A stretch of DNA of 64,000 nt from Microbulbifer variabilis (GCF_023716485.1 NZ_CP092418.1:248001-312000), one strand, 5' to 3'; counted from the first letter of the stretch, positions 34,147 through 45,491 are shown. A program made the numbers and translations. The notes: generated by a model not told the origin, from the sequence alone.

Positions 34147-35457
34147 ATGAGTAGGATGTGGCGCTCGCTGGTGGCCCTGGTAACTGGGCTGGTAATTGCA
34201 CTGCCGCTGATGGCGGCTGAAGTGGAGGGCGTGCGCCTGTGGCGGGCGCCGGACCACACGCGCCTGGTCTTCGACTTGAGCGGCCCGGCGGAGCACAAGT
34301 TGTTCACCTTGAGTGGGCCGCACCGTGTTGTGGTGGATATTGCCGATACTCAGTTAAAGGCGCAGTTAGATACTCTGGATCTGAAGGGTACACCCATCGC
34401 CCAAGTGCGCCACGCCCGCCACAACAAGAAAGACCTGCGCGTTGTCCTCGATCTGAAGCAGCAGATCAATCCGCGCAGTTTTTCCCTGCGCCGTCATGAA
34501 GTACTGCCGGATCGCCTGGTGCTTGATCTTTACGACAAAGTGGAAAATCAAGAGAAGACCCTGCAGCAGGTAAGCACTGAACGCGACATCGTTATTGCCG
34601 TGAATGCTGGTCACGGCGGTGAGGACCCGGGTGCACTGGGTCCCAGAGGTCTGCGCGAGAAGGATGTGGTGCTGGCTATTGCGCGAAAACTACACAAAGA
34701 ACTCGATCGCGAGCGGGGTTTCAGCGCGAAATTGGTCAGAACCGGTGATTACTTTATTCCCCTGCGCCAGAGGGTGAAGAAGGGGCGCAAAATGCGCGCG
34801 GATCTGTACATTTCGATTCACGCCGATGCCTTTACCCGCAAGGAGGCCCGTGGTGCCGGTGTCTATGCCGTTTCCTCGCGTGGCGCTACCAGTGAGACTG
34901 CACGTTTCCTGGCCCAGCGGGAAAATGAATCCGATCTGATAGGCGGTGCCGGTGACTTGAGCCTGGATGACAAGGATGACACCCTGGCTGGGGTATTACT
35001 GGATTTGTCGATGACCGCCACCATGAATGCCAGCCTGGATATTGGCGCCAGTGTACTGAATTCACTGGCCAGCTTTACACACTTGCACAAAAAGAAAGTG
35101 GAGCAGGCGAATTTTTCGGAGTTGCGCAACCCGGATGTACCCTCAATTTTGGTGGAAACGGGCTTTATCACTAATCCCTACGAGTCACGGCGATTGAGTG
35201 ATCCCAAGTTTCAGCAGCGTATGGCAGAAAAGCTCAGTGAGGGTATAGTGGCTTACTTTCGCGCTAACCCTCCGGCGGGTACCTGGCTGGCAGCCAACAA
35301 GCCTGCCAAGTCGCGCCGCCACGTGATTAGCCGCGGCGAGACATTGTCCGGAATTGCCGCGCGTTACCGGATTTCCGTGGCCTCCCTGAAGAAAGCCAAC
35401 GGTATTAAAAGCTCAGTGATCCGCGTGGGGCAGACTCTGAGTATCCCCTCGGGTTAG
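34147..35457 (+). CDS. amiB: N-acetylmuramoyl-L-alanine amidase with AMIN and LysM domains (AmiB/AmiC type)
   Basis: Periplasmic zinc amidase that cleaves septal peptidoglycan. The 436-aa product starts with a signal peptide (about 1-24, ending LMAAE). An AMIN domain (about 25-130) targets it to the division site. The Amidase_3 domain starts around residue 145, with zinc-ligand motifs NAGHGGEDPGALG, REKDVVLAIA and SIHADAF and the catalytic Glu in VETGFITNPYES. A C-terminal LysM domain (about 390-435, RGETLSGIAARYRISVASLK) binds glycan. The nnr-tsaE-amiB-mutL order is typical of gammaproteobacteria. Confidence 0.95.
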   Translation: MSRMWRSLVALVTGLVIALPLMAAEVEGVRLWRAPDHTRLVFDLSGPAEHKLFTLSGPHRVVVDIADTQLKAQLDTLDLKGTPIAQVRHARHNKKDLRVVLDLKQQINPRSFSLRRHEVLPDRLVLDLYDKVENQEKTLQQVSTERDIVIAVNAGHGGEDPGALGPRGLREKDVVLAIARKLHKELDRERGFSAKLVRTGDYFIPLRQRVKKGRKMRADLYISIHADAFTRKEARGAGVYAVSSRGATSETARFLAQRENESDLIGGAGDLSLDDKDDTLAGVLLDLSMTATMNASLDIGASVLNSLASFTHLHKKKVEQANFSELRNPDVPSILVETGFITNPYESRRLSDPKFQQRMAEKLSEGIVAYFRANPPAGTWLAANKPAKSRRHVISRGETLSGIAARYRISVASLKKANGIKSSVIRVGQTLSIPSG

Positions 35458-35511
35458 CCGCAAAGTTACCGCCTTATCGGCCCTTCAAATTAGCGTTAAC
35501 AAGACAGAGTT

Positions 35512-37407
35512 ATGCACGAACGTATCCAGCAATTATCTCCGCGTCTCGCCAACCAGATCGCTGCCGGTGAGGTGGTCGAACGCCCCGCCTCTGTAATCAA
35601 GGAGCTGCTGGAAAACAGTTTGGATGCTGGCGCCACGCGGCTGGAAGTGGATATCGATAATGGCGGTATCAAGCGCATGAAAGTGCGGGATAACGGCAAG
35701 GGTATCGAGAAAGAGGACTTGCCCATGGCGTTGGCGCGTCATGCCACATCGAAAATCCATGTGCTGGAAGATCTGGAAGCGGTGGCCACCCTGGGTTTCC
35801 GTGGTGAGGCCCTGGCCAGTATTTCCTCTGTCGCGCGATTGAATCTGATCAGTAGCCGCGATGAGAGCGGCAAGGGCTGGCAAGTGAGCGCCGAGGGCCG
35901 TGATATGCAGGCGCAGCTGGCCCCAGCGGCCCACCCCCGCGGCACCACCGTGGATGTGCGTGATCTATTTTTCAATACGCCGGCGAGGCGTAAGTTTCTG
36001 CGCACCGAGAAGACTGAATTTAACCGTATCGACGACACCATCAAGCGCCTTGCTCTGTCCCGCTTCGATGTGTCTATCACTCTGCGCCACAACGGCAAGG
36101 GCGTGCACAACCTGCGTGCCGGCAGCGGCCGCGTGGAGATGGAGCGCCGTGTGGCGCAGGTATGCGGTCCGGCTTTTATGCAGAACGCCCTGCATATCGA
36201 TGTGGAGCGCAGTGGTTTGCGCCTATGGGGTTGGGTGGCCGAGCCGGCTTTCTCCCGCTCCCAGGCCGATCTGCAATTCTTCTACGTCAATGGGCGTGCT
36301 ATCCGCGATAAGGTGGTGAGTCACGCGGTGCGCCGTGCCTTTGCGGATGTGCTCTATCACGGCCGTCATCCGGCGTTTGTACTCTATCTGGAGCTGGACC
36401 CGGCATCGGTAGATGTAAATGTACACCCGACCAAGCACGAGGTGCGTTTCCGCGATGGTCGCTTGGTACACGACTTTTTGTTTGGCAGTTTGCATCGGGC
36501 TCTGGCGGATGTGCGCCCAGGGCAGAAAGATGAGCAAGCTGAAGAGGCTGATGGGCAAGAGAATGGCGCTGCTGAAAGAATCAGTGGTATTCAGGCAGGA
36601 GAGTTTTCCGGCCAACAAAAAATGCCACTCTCCAATCGCCCCTCACCGGCGAGCTTACAGCAGCAAATGAATACCTACGGTGCCTTGCATCAACCCTATC
36701 GGGAGCCGGCAGCTGTTGCTGAGCCTGCGGTACCTTCTCCAGATGCGCCTCCGGCTGGCGCTCCTGTTGCACCAATGGCTGCGCAGGCACCCACGATTAA
36801 CGAGAGTGCTAATGGAGAAGATGTTCCGCCGTTGGGTTTTGCCATCGCTCAGCTGCATGGCATATATATCCTCGCGCAGAACGAGCAGGGCATGATCGTG
36901 GTGGACATGCATGCCGCCCACGAGCGTATTGTCTATGAACAGATGAAAGTGGCTCATGCTGCGGGCGGTATTCAGGCACAGCCATTGCTGGTACCAGTGA
37001 GCCTGGCGGTAAGCCAGCGTGAGGCGGATTGCTTCGAGGAGCGCAGCGAAGTGTTTACGGCTCTCGGTTTCGTGCTACAGCGCGCAGGCCCGGAAACTCT
37101 ACTGGTACGACAGGTGCCGACCATGTTGCACGGTGCTCAGGTGGAGCAGCTGGTGCGCGATGTATTATCAGACTTACTTGGGCAGGGTGACAGCGAGCGT
37201 ATAGGCGAGCAAATCAATGAAGTGCTCGCCACCATGGCCTGTCACGGTTCTGTGCGCGCCAACCGCCGCTTGACGATTCCGGAAATGAACGCGCTGCTGC
37301 GGGATATGGAGCGCACTGAACGCAGCGGCCAGTGCAATCACGGCCGTCCGACCTGGACCCAGGTTAAACTGGCCGATATGGATAAGTGGTTTATGCGCGG
37401 TCAATAA
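35512..37407 (+). CDS. mutL: DNA mismatch repair protein MutL
   Basis: Links mismatch recognition by MutS to strand incision. The protein has 631 aa. The N-terminal GHKL ATPase shows [23 protein letters not shown] and [13 protein letters not shown] Pro/Ala-rich linker (about 335-440) follows. The C-terminal dimerisation domain has [12 protein letters not shown] at residues 465-476, which fits the DQHA(X)2E(X)4E endonuclease metal motif apart from Gln to Met, and CNHGRP at 608-613. This points to a nicking MutL of the kind found where MutH is absent. It is followed closely by miaA. Confidence 0.96.
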   Translation: MHERIQQLSPRLANQIAAGEVVERPASVIKELLENSLDAGATRLEVDIDNGGIKRMKVRDNGKGIEKEDLPMALARHATSKIHVLEDLEAVATLGFRGEALASISSVARLNLISSRDESGKGWQVSAEGRDMQAQLAPAAHPRGTTVDVRDLFFNTPARRKFLRTEKTEFNRIDDTIKRLALSRFDVSITLRHNGKGVHNLRAGSGRVEMERRVAQVCGPAFMQNALHIDVERSGLRLWGWVAEPAFSRSQADLQFFYVNGRAIRDKVVSHAVRRAFADVLYHGRHPAFVLYLELDPASVDVNVHPTKHEVRFRDGRLVHDFLFGSLHRALADVRPGQKDEQAEEADGQENGAAERISGIQAGEFSGQQKMPLSNRPSPASLQQQMNTYGALHQPYREPAAVAEPAVPSPDAPPAGAPVAPMAAQAPTINESANGEDVPPLGFAIAQLHGIYILAQNEQGMIVVDMHAAHERIVYEQMKVAHAAGGIQAQPLLVPVSLAVSQREADCFEERSEVFTALGFVLQRAGPETLLVRQVPTMLHGAQVEQLVRDVLSDLLGQGDSERIGEQINEVLATMACHGSVRANRRLTIPEMNALLRDMERTERSGQCNHGRPTWTQVKLADMDKWFMRGQ

Positions 37408-37432
37408 TCGCGTTTTGGAAGTAGGTGGTGAT

Positions 37433-38401
37433 TTGAGCGAGCGCACTCTGGACGATAAACCCCGCGCAATTTTTTTGATGGGTCCCACGGCATCGGGCAA
37501 GACGGATTTGGCCATGGCTTTGGCCGATCGCCTGCCGGTGGAATTAATTAGTGTGGATTCGGCTCTCGTTTATCGGGGTCTCGACGTGGGCTCGGCCAAG
37601 CCCAGCGCGGAGGAGCTGGCCCGCTATCCCCATCGCTTGATCGATATCTGTGATCCCAGCGAGTCTTTTTCTGCCGGCCGATTTCGCAAAGATGCTCTCG
37701 AAGCTATGGACGAAATCAGCGTAGCCGGTAAGATCCCTTTACTGGTTGGCGGAACTATGTTGTATTTCCGTGCTCTCCTGGAAGGAATGGCAAAGTTGCC
37801 GGAGGCCGACCTGAAGCTACGCGCTGAGATTGAAGCGCGTGCCGAACGTGAAGGCTGGCCGGCACTGCATGCGGAACTCGCACAAGTCGACCCGCAATTA
37901 GCGGCGGAACTGCATCCTAATCACTCGGTACGTATAGAGCGGGGGCTGGAGGTTTATCGGCTTACCGGTGTACCTCTTTCCCAGTTGCGTCGAGAACAAT
38001 CTGGTGGCGGGGTACAGGAACGCTACCACTTGACTCAGTTGGCGATTATGCCTCGGGACAGGTCGTTGCTACATCGGCGTATTGAACTGCGCTTTAAGCG
38101 GATGCTCGAAGCTGGGTTTGTGCAGGAAGTGCGCGGTTTATTTGATCGTGGCGATCTGCATGAGGATCTACCGGCGATTCGTGCGGTGGGCTATCGTCAA
38201 GTGTGGCAGTACCTGGAAGGGCACTGCGATTATGATGAGATGGTTGCTGCGGGAATTGCCGCCACCCGCCAGTTGGCCAAGCGACAGCTGACGTGGTTGC
38301 GGCGCTGGCCCGAGTTGGAAATTTTGTACACTCAGGACAGCGAGGGTAGGGTGCGTGAGAATGATGAAATATTGGCCGAAGCCTTGAAATTTCTCGCTTG
38401 A
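37433..38401 (+). CDS. miaA: tRNA dimethylallyltransferase
   Basis: Adds the isopentenyl group to A37 of tRNAs that read UNN codons. Two TTG starts are possible, at 37415 and 37433. The second has AGGTGGTGA just upstream and is preferred, giving 322 aa; no ATG is available near the N-terminus. The P-loop is [13 protein letters not shown], followed by [18 protein letters not shown] (substrate binding). [15 protein letters not shown] and [12 protein letters not shown] are further family signatures. The gene lies between mutL and hfq as in enterics and Pseudomonas. Confidence 0.95.
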   Translation: MSERTLDDKPRAIFLMGPTASGKTDLAMALADRLPVELISVDSALVYRGLDVGSAKPSAEELARYPHRLIDICDPSESFSAGRFRKDALEAMDEISVAGKIPLLVGGTMLYFRALLEGMAKLPEADLKLRAEIEARAEREGWPALHAELAQVDPQLAAELHPNHSVRIERGLEVYRLTGVPLSQLRREQSGGGVQERYHLTQLAIMPRDRSLLHRRIELRFKRMLEAGFVQEVRGLFDRGDLHEDLPAIRAVGYRQVWQYLEGHCDYDEMVAAGIAATRQLAKRQLTWLRRWPELEILYTQDSEGRVRENDEILAEALKFLA

Positions 38402-38523
38402 GCATCCATAACGTGGTTGGGCTATAAAACGACAAGCTCAGTCAGTCAGTTTTCACAGGGTCGGCCTTTTCCGGCTCGCAACTACACTACTTATTACGCG
38501 TATTCGACCTCAGTCGTTTTTTG

Positions 38524-38542
38524 ATCCGCGCACTTCGCGGAT
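38524..38542 (+). other. Stem-loop in the hfq leader
   Basis: ATCCGCG (38524-38530) pairs perfectly with CGCGGAT (38536-38542) around a CACTT loop, about 50 bp before the hfq start. No T tract follows, so it is not a classic terminator. It could be a leader structure, but the role is unknown. Confidence 0.35.
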
Positions 38543-38592
38543 ACGATTGCGGCCTGCATACCGCATTCAGCTTTTTGACAAGGAGAAAAAAG

Positions 38593-38877
38593 ATGTCAAA
38601 AGGGCACAGCTTACAAGACCCTTACCTCAACGTATTGCGCAAAGAGCGTATCCCGGTTTCTATCTATCTGGTAAACGGCATCAAGCTCCAAGGGCAAATT
38701 GAATCTTTCGACCAGTTTGTGGTGTTGCTGAAAAATACCGTCAGCCAAATGGTTTACAAGCACGCTATTTCCACTGTTGTACCGTCCCGCGCAGTGCGCG
38801 TTCCCCTGTTGAACCCAGCCGCACAGCATGGCGGCGAGGGCAATGGTGAAGGCGGTGAGCGCGAATCTTTCAGCTGA
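38593..38877 (+). CDS. hfq: RNA chaperone Hfq
   Basis: Hexameric Sm-like protein that helps small RNAs pair with mRNAs. The start is the ATG at 38593 with AAGGAG upstream, giving 94 aa. The Sm1 motif covers [20 protein letters not shown] through [10 protein letters not shown], including the proximal-face Gln and Phe-Asp-Gln residues, and Sm2 is [12 protein letters not shown]. The C-terminal tail is Gly/Glu-rich ([10 protein letters not shown]). The gene has about 190 bp of non-coding DNA before it, enough for its own promoters, and hflX after it. Confidence 0.97.
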   Translation: MSKGHSLQDPYLNVLRKERIPVSIYLVNGIKLQGQIESFDQFVVLLKNTVSQMVYKHAISTVVPSRAVRVPLLNPAAQHGGEGNGEGGERESFS

Positions 38878-38900
38878 TTGAGTTGCGCTTAACGAGACTC

Positions 38901-38920
38901 GCGCCCCGTTACCGGGGCGC
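38901..38920 (+). terminator. GC-rich hairpin between hfq and hflX
   Basis: GCGCCCCG (38901-38908) pairs with CGGGGCGC (38913-38920) around a TTAC loop. It is a very stable stem, but no T run follows, so it may stabilise the hfq mRNA end or reduce read-through into hflX. Confidence 0.5.
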
Positions 38921-39013
38921 AAGCAGCCGAGTGAATCCGGAGTTGGACTTGCGGCTGCCATTTCAATCTAGGGAGCCAGATAGGCGCCCATTTCCTCATA
39001 TAGAGATTTCCCA

Positions 39014-40345
39014 TTGTTTTTCGATCGACCGGAATCTGGTGAACTGGCAGTACTGGTACACCTTGAACTCTCCGCTATAGACAGCCCCGATGATCCTCGC
39101 GAATTTGAGGAGCTGGCCCTCTCTGCCGGAGCCGATCCGGTCAGTTTTATTTTTGGACAACGTGCCACTCCAGACCCTAAAACCTTTGTTGGTCGAGGTA
39201 AGCTGGAAGAGATTCGCCAGGAAGTGAAAGAGCAGGGTGCCGAGCTGGTGATCTTTGATCACACCCTCTCACCCAGCCAAGAGCGCAATATTGAGCGTGA
39301 ACTCAAGTGCCGGGTGCTGGATCGCACCGGCCTGATTCTGGATATCTTCGCCCAGCGTGCGCGCACCCATGAAGGTAAGTTGCAGGTGGAGCTGGCGCAA
39401 TTGCGCCATATGACCACCCGCCTGGTGCGAGGATGGACCCATCTGGAACGGCAGAAAGGCGGTATCGGTTTACGCGGACCGGGCGAGACCCAGCTGGAAA
39501 CGGATCGGCGTTTATTGCGTGCGCGTATCGATTCCATTGAGAAGCGCCTGGAAAAAGTTCGCCGCCAGCGAGAGCAGGGCCGGCGTGCGCGCTCCCGTGC
39601 CGAAGTGGCTACGGTTTCCCTGGTGGGTTACACGAACGCCGGCAAGTCGACTCTGTTTAACAGGCTCACTGATGCCGACGTGTATGTGCGCGATCAACTG
39701 TTTGCAACCTTAGACCCTACTATGCGAAGGGTTGAATTACCCAATGTCGGCGCCATGATCCTTGCTGATACGGTAGGTTTTGTTTCGCACCTGCCACACA
39801 AACTGGTGGAGGCGTTCCGCGCGACCCTGGAAGAGGCTGCGCAGGCAACGCTGCTTCTACATGTGGTGGATGCCGCCGCAGAAGATCGTCTGCACCTGAT
39901 GGAAGAGGTTCAGACCGTACTGGAGGAAATTGGTGCTGCGGATATCCCGCAGCTGCTGGTGTACAACAAAATCGACCTGCTCGCCGACAGTGAGCCCCGC
40001 ATTGACCGCGATGAAGAGGGGGTACCGCGTGCGGTTTGGCTCTCAGCGGTGACCGGTGCTGGTTGTGACCTGCTGGTGGAGGCGATTGCAGAGCGCCTGG
40101 GAGAGCAGATGGTACAGGGGCTGCTGGTGGTAAAACCACAGCAATCCCGCCTGCGCGCGCAGCTCTACCAGATCAACGCGGTGCAGAGCGAACACTATCG
40201 GGATAATGGCGATTGCGAATTGCAGTTATTGCTTCCGCGCAGTGATTTCCAGCGTTTACTGGCCCCATTTACAGATGGTGGTGAAGAGCCGGAGTGGCTG
40301 CCAAAAGAGGCACTTCCCGATGATAATGAGGCGCAAGAACACTAG
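39014..40345 (+). CDS. hflX: Ribosome-associated GTPase HflX
   Basis: GTPase that splits stalled or stress-inactivated ribosomes. It starts at a TTG (39014), supported by MFFDRPESGELAVLVHLE, which matches other HflX N-termini. The length is 443 aa. The N-terminal HflX domain has TFVGRGKLEEIRQEV and GGIGLRGPGETQLETDRRLL, then a coiled coil. The G domain has GYTNAGKSTLFNRL (G1), ADTVGFVSHLPH (G3) and NKIDLL (G4). It is followed after about 145 bp by hflK. Confidence 0.95.
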   Translation: MFFDRPESGELAVLVHLELSAIDSPDDPREFEELALSAGADPVSFIFGQRATPDPKTFVGRGKLEEIRQEVKEQGAELVIFDHTLSPSQERNIERELKCRVLDRTGLILDIFAQRARTHEGKLQVELAQLRHMTTRLVRGWTHLERQKGGIGLRGPGETQLETDRRLLRARIDSIEKRLEKVRRQREQGRRARSRAEVATVSLVGYTNAGKSTLFNRLTDADVYVRDQLFATLDPTMRRVELPNVGAMILADTVGFVSHLPHKLVEAFRATLEEAAQATLLLHVVDAAAEDRLHLMEEVQTVLEEIGAADIPQLLVYNKIDLLADSEPRIDRDEEGVPRAVWLSAVTGAGCDLLVEAIAERLGEQMVQGLLVVKPQQSRLRAQLYQINAVQSEHYRDNGDCELQLLLPRSDFQRLLAPFTDGGEEPEWLPKEALPDDNEAQEH

Positions 40346-40490
40346 CGCCAGCACATTTTCGTGTGGCCGATGCGGCCCCAATTTCGACAAACTTGCCTTC
40401 AGCAGAGGTCTGGCGGCAATATTTTGCCGGCGGGGAATGCTAGAATCCGCCGGAGTCAAAGCTTAAATGATCAGAGTTGGAGTAATTTAG

Positions 40491-41633
40491 ATGGCCTGGA
40501 ATGAACCGGGTGGTAACAACGGCAAAGACCCTTGGGGTGGCGGCGGTGGTAACCGCAATAACGATGGCCCACCGGATCTCGACGAGCTGTTCCGCAAAGT
40601 CCAGCAGAAACTCGGCGGATTGTTTGGCGGTAGCCCAAGCACCGGAACGGGTAAGTTCCCATGGATGCTGGTGATTGTTATCGCGGTATTAATTTATGCG
40701 GGACTCGGTATTTATCAGGTCAACGCCAACGAACAGGCGGTGGTATTGCGCCTTGGTAAATACCACTCGACCGAATCGGCCGGCCTGCACTGGAACCCAC
40801 CGCTGATAGATAGTGTAACCAAGGTCAATATGACTGAGGTGCGTACCGAGCGCACCACCGGACAGATGCTGACCGAAGATGCCAATATCGTTGAAGTGGT
40901 ATTGACCGTGCAATGGCAGGTAAGTGATGCGGAGTCTTTTGTACTGCGTGTACGCGAGCCGGTGAAGAGTCTACAGGAGGCCACTGACAGTGCCTTGCGC
41001 CACGTAGTGGGCTCTCTCACTCTGAACGGTGTGATTTCGCAAAACCGGACCCAGGTATCCACCGACACCCAACAGCGTCTGCAGGAGTACCTGGATTTGT
41101 ACCAAACGGGTATCCGTATCGATGTGGTGAACCTGACTGATGCCAAGGCGCCCCGCGAAGTGCAGGATGCCTTTGACGATGTAACCAAGGCTCGCGAGGA
41201 CGAGGTGCGTCTGCAAAATGAAGCCCAGGCCTACGCCAACCAAGTGATTCCGGTTGCTCGCGGTCAGGCACAGCGAATTATCGAAGAGGCCGAGGGCTAC
41301 AAGGCCCGTGTAGTCGAGAGTGCCCGCGGTGAGGCGGTGCGCTTCGAGAAACTGCTGTCCGAATACGAGCGCGCGCCGGAAGTGACCCGCGAACGCCTAT
41401 ACCTGGATGCGGTGCAGGATGTGATGTCTAACACCTCCAAGGTGATGGTTGATGTCGAGGGTGGCAACAACATGATGTACCTACCGCTGGATAAGCTGAC
41501 TCAGGAGAGCACATCCCAGGCTGTCCAACGTAAAGACACCTCCCCGATCGTAATCGAAGAGGTCTACCAGCGTATCGTCGAGCGCCTGCGCCAGGATGCC
41601 GCCAGCAGCCGCCGCAGCCAGACTGTTCGCTAG
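40491..41633 (+). CDS. hflK: HflK, modulator of FtsH protease
   Basis: Membrane SPFH/prohibitin protein that pairs with HflC and encloses FtsH. It has 380 aa. The N-terminus is Gly/Asn-rich and cytoplasmic (about 1-55, GGNNGKDPWGGGGGNRNN), followed by one transmembrane helix (about 60-78). The SPFH domain starts near QVNANEQAVVLRLGKY, and a long Glu/Ala/Arg coiled coil lies at about 225-310. The stop is 11 bp before hflC, with AGGAGGTGATGG between them as a strong ribosome site. Confidence 0.96.
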   Translation: MAWNEPGGNNGKDPWGGGGGNRNNDGPPDLDELFRKVQQKLGGLFGGSPSTGTGKFPWMLVIVIAVLIYAGLGIYQVNANEQAVVLRLGKYHSTESAGLHWNPPLIDSVTKVNMTEVRTERTTGQMLTEDANIVEVVLTVQWQVSDAESFVLRVREPVKSLQEATDSALRHVVGSLTLNGVISQNRTQVSTDTQQRLQEYLDLYQTGIRIDVVNLTDAKAPREVQDAFDDVTKAREDEVRLQNEAQAYANQVIPVARGQAQRIIEEAEGYKARVVESARGEAVRFEKLLSEYERAPEVTRERLYLDAVQDVMSNTSKVMVDVEGGNNMMYLPLDKLTQESTSQAVQRKDTSPIVIEEVYQRIVERLRQDAASSRRSQTVR

Positions 41634-41644
41634 GAGGTGATGGA

Positions 41645-42517
41645 ATGAACAACAAATCTTTGGGAATTATTGTCGCACTGCTGCTCGTCGTCCTGTTGGT
41701 TTCCTCCAGCGCCTTCGTGGTGAAGGAAACGGAAAAGGCTGTGTTGCTGCGCTTTGGTGAGCTGGTGCGCACCTACACCGAGCCGGGTCTCTACTTCAAG
41801 ATTCCGTTTGCGGAGAAGCTGCGCAAGTTTGACGCTCGTATCCAAACTGTGGATTCAAGCCCGGTGCGTATGCTCAATAGCGAAAACAAGTTCATGATGG
41901 TGGATTCGTACGCTAAATATCGTATCTCAGATGTGAGTAAGTTCTACATCGCTACCCGTGGCGATGAGCGCAATGCGGTGCGTCTACTGTCTGAGCGGAT
42001 CAACGATCAGCTGCGTAACCAGTTCGGTGTGCGTGACCTGCATGAGGTAGTCAGTGGTGAGCGCGATGAGCTGATGGCGGAGATTACCAAAAACCTGAAT
42101 AAGGTTGCTCAGGGCGACTTGGGTGTGGAGGTGATCGATGTACGCGTCAAGCGCATCGACCTGCCACCAGAAGTCTCCGAGTCCGTGTTCCAGCGTATGC
42201 GTGCAGGCCGTGAGCTGGAGGCAAGGGATCACCGAGCCAAAGGGCAGGAGGCCAGTGAGCGGATCAAAGCCAATGCCGATCGCCAAAAGGTGGTGATTGA
42301 GTCCGAGGCCTACCGCCAGGCCGAAGAACTGCGTGGTGCTGGGGATGCGGAGGCGGCATCGATTTATGCCGCAGCCTATACCAAGAACCCCGAGTTCTAC
42401 CGCTTCACGCGCAGCCTGCAGGCTTATCGGGAATCTTTCCGCAGCAAATCCGATATGTTGCTGGTGGATCCAGATAGTGAGTTTTTCCGCTATCTGAAGG
42501 ACCCTAAAGGGCAATAA
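41645..42517 (+). CDS. hflC: HflC, modulator of FtsH protease
   Basis: Partner of HflK, 290 aa. A signal-anchor helix (about 5-24, IVALLLVVLLVSSSAFVV) is followed by the SPFH domain beginning KETEKAVLLRFGELV. An alanine/glutamate-rich coiled coil runs from about residue 190 to 235. The EARDHRAKGQEASERIKANA segment is characteristic. The gene ends about 120 bp before a strong terminator. A small yjeT/DUF2065 gene often found after hflC in relatives is not seen. Confidence 0.96.
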   Translation: MNNKSLGIIVALLLVVLLVSSSAFVVKETEKAVLLRFGELVRTYTEPGLYFKIPFAEKLRKFDARIQTVDSSPVRMLNSENKFMMVDSYAKYRISDVSKFYIATRGDERNAVRLLSERINDQLRNQFGVRDLHEVVSGERDELMAEITKNLNKVAQGDLGVEVIDVRVKRIDLPPEVSESVFQRMRAGRELEARDHRAKGQEASERIKANADRQKVVIESEAYRQAEELRGAGDAEAASIYAAAYTKNPEFYRFTRSLQAYRESFRSKSDMLLVDPDSEFFRYLKDPKGQ

Positions 42518-42580
42518 ACCAACTTGCGGGGCAAATGGCAGCGGATTATCCCTACCCCCCAGCTGTTTGCCCGAGGTCGT

Positions 42581-42599
42581 GGCTGTCCTTGCGACAGCC
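42581..42599 (+). other. Stem-loop downstream of hflC
   Basis: GGCTGTC (42581-42587) pairs with GACAGCC (42593-42599) around a 5-nt loop. It lies in the trailer of the hflC transcript, 37 bp before the terminator. Confidence 0.35.
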
Positions 42600-42635
42600 C
42601 TACCTTCCTGCCGGCAGTTGGTGCTAAAATCACGC

Positions 42636-42660
42636 AAACCGGGCCTCGCCCGGTTTTTTT
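42636..42660 (+). terminator. Rho-independent terminator between hflC and hisZ
   Basis: AAACCGGGC (42636-42644) pairs with GCCCGGTTT (42648-42656) around a CTC loop, followed by an uninterrupted T tract to 42660. This is a textbook terminator at the end of the hfq-hflXKC block. Confidence 0.93.
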
Positions 42661-42705
42661 GTGGAAGCCGACGCGCCTCATTAACTCTGAAAAGTCCGTT
42701 TCACC

Positions 42706-43899
42706 ATGACTCAAGCCGATCGTTGGATGCTGCCGGATGGCATCGCGGAGATTTTGCCCGCGGGAGCTGTTCAAGTTGAAACCCTGCGCCGCCGACTGTT
42801 GGACCTCTACCATTGCTGGGGGTACGAGTTGGTGATACCGCCAATGTTGGAATTCACCGAGTCCCTGCTGGTTGGTATGGGGCGTGATCTCGACCTGAGC
42901 ACCTTCAAGGTCACAGACCAGATTTCCGGCCGCACACTCGGTATTCGCGCTGATATTACCCCGCAGACAGCGCGTATCGATGCGCATAGTTTTCCTCGTG
43001 CGGGGGCTAACCGCCTGTGCTACGCGGGCCAGGTCCTGCACACCCGGCCACGTACCGCGATGGGCTCGCGTGCGCCGATCCAGATAGGTGCGGAATTGTT
43101 TGGCGTGGACAGCCTCAGTGGAGATATCGAAGTGATCTTCCTGATGCTGGAGAGCCTGCAGGTTGCCGGGATAGAAGATATTTATTTGGACCTCGGCCAC
43201 GTAGCGATTTACCGAAGTCTCGCCGAGGCAGCCGGGCTCGGTGACAGTGAGCGTGAAGAACTTTCCGCGCTGCTGCAGAACAAGGCCAGTGCCGATGTTT
43301 ACAGCTGGGTGTCTGAGAATATTAGTGATTCACAGGTATCGGGCTGGCTGCAAGCTCTCCCCAGTCTTGCCGGCGGGCTCGACTGCCTGGAACGAGCCGC
43401 CACTCAGTTGGCGGGAGCGCCGCAGGCTCTGTTGGATGCTTTGTCTGATCTGCAGCAGGTCGCCGAGGCTCTGGGGCAGCGCTACCCGGCGGTGACCCTG
43501 TTCTTCGATTTGAGTGAAGAGCGTGGATACGACTATGAAACCGGCTTGGTATTCGCCGCTTACACACCGGGCCACGGGCAGGCACTCGCCAATGGTGGCC
43601 GCTACAACGGTATTGGTGCAGTATTTGGCCGGGACCGCCCGGCAACGGGCTTTAGTAGTGATTTAGTGGCTCTCAACACGCTGGGTACCAGCGCGACACC
43701 CGCTGAGGGCGCCATACTCGCGCCGGAGGTAAGTGGTCCCCAGGGCGCCGGGCTGTGGCGCGCAATTGATGAGCTGCGCGAGCGGGGAGAGGTGGTCATT
43801 GCCACTCTTTCCGATAGCGCAGAGAGCGATCTTCATTCGCGCTGTGATCGCGAGCTGGTATTCGAGGGCGACTCCTGGGTGGTAAAGCCCCGGGATTGA
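42706..43899 (+). CDS. hisZ: ATP phosphoribosyltransferase regulatory subunit HisZ
   Basis: HisRS-like protein without aminoacylation function that activates the short form of HisG in histidine synthesis. The protein has 397 aa. Class II synthetase motifs are present: a motif 2-like loop around RLCYAGQVLHTRPRTAMGSR and a later ETGLVFAAYTPGHGQALANG region. The C-terminal anticodon-binding domain of true HisRS is missing, as expected. It lies between hflC and purA, the position seen in Pseudomonas. Confidence 0.94.
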   Translation: MTQADRWMLPDGIAEILPAGAVQVETLRRRLLDLYHCWGYELVIPPMLEFTESLLVGMGRDLDLSTFKVTDQISGRTLGIRADITPQTARIDAHSFPRAGANRLCYAGQVLHTRPRTAMGSRAPIQIGAELFGVDSLSGDIEVIFLMLESLQVAGIEDIYLDLGHVAIYRSLAEAAGLGDSEREELSALLQNKASADVYSWVSENISDSQVSGWLQALPSLAGGLDCLERAATQLAGAPQALLDALSDLQQVAEALGQRYPAVTLFFDLSEERGYDYETGLVFAAYTPGHGQALANGGRYNGIGAVFGRDRPATGFSSDLVALNTLGTSATPAEGAILAPEVSGPQGAGLWRAIDELRERGEVVIATLSDSAESDLHSRCDRELVFEGDSWVVKPRD

Positions 43900-44014
43900 A
43901 CAAAGGCGGGCGCAGAGGATGTGCCAATAATGTGCCTATATTGGTGCGGTGAACCCCGCAAGATTCATTGATGTAGGGGCCTCTCGGCCTCCTGCAGAAC
44001 GAAACCTGAGTTAG

Positions 44015-45349
<1,335 letters not shown>

Positions 45350-45440
45350 GCCTCTAAAGCCTGCTTGTGAATCTACGGTCAAACCCTGGCCTTGCTATTT
45401 TTAGTGAGGCCTTTGATCATTAGACCTGATTCAAGTTATC

Positions 45441-45468
45441 GGTCGAGTGGTTTTGAAGCCACTCGCTA
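45441..45468 (+). other. Stem-loop in the leader of the hemolysin III-family gene
   Basis: CGAGTGG (45444-45450) pairs with CCACTCG (45459-45465), and outer GGT/ACC bases can extend it with a short bulge. It lies about 25 bp before the next start codon and has no T tract. Confidence 0.35.
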
Positions 45469-45491
45469 CCAGAATTCAATCGGGCCAATTT

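Noticed and set aside
41017..41271. Minus-strand frames opposite hflK and other core genes
   Set aside because: Shadows of high-GC coding sequence with no independent support.
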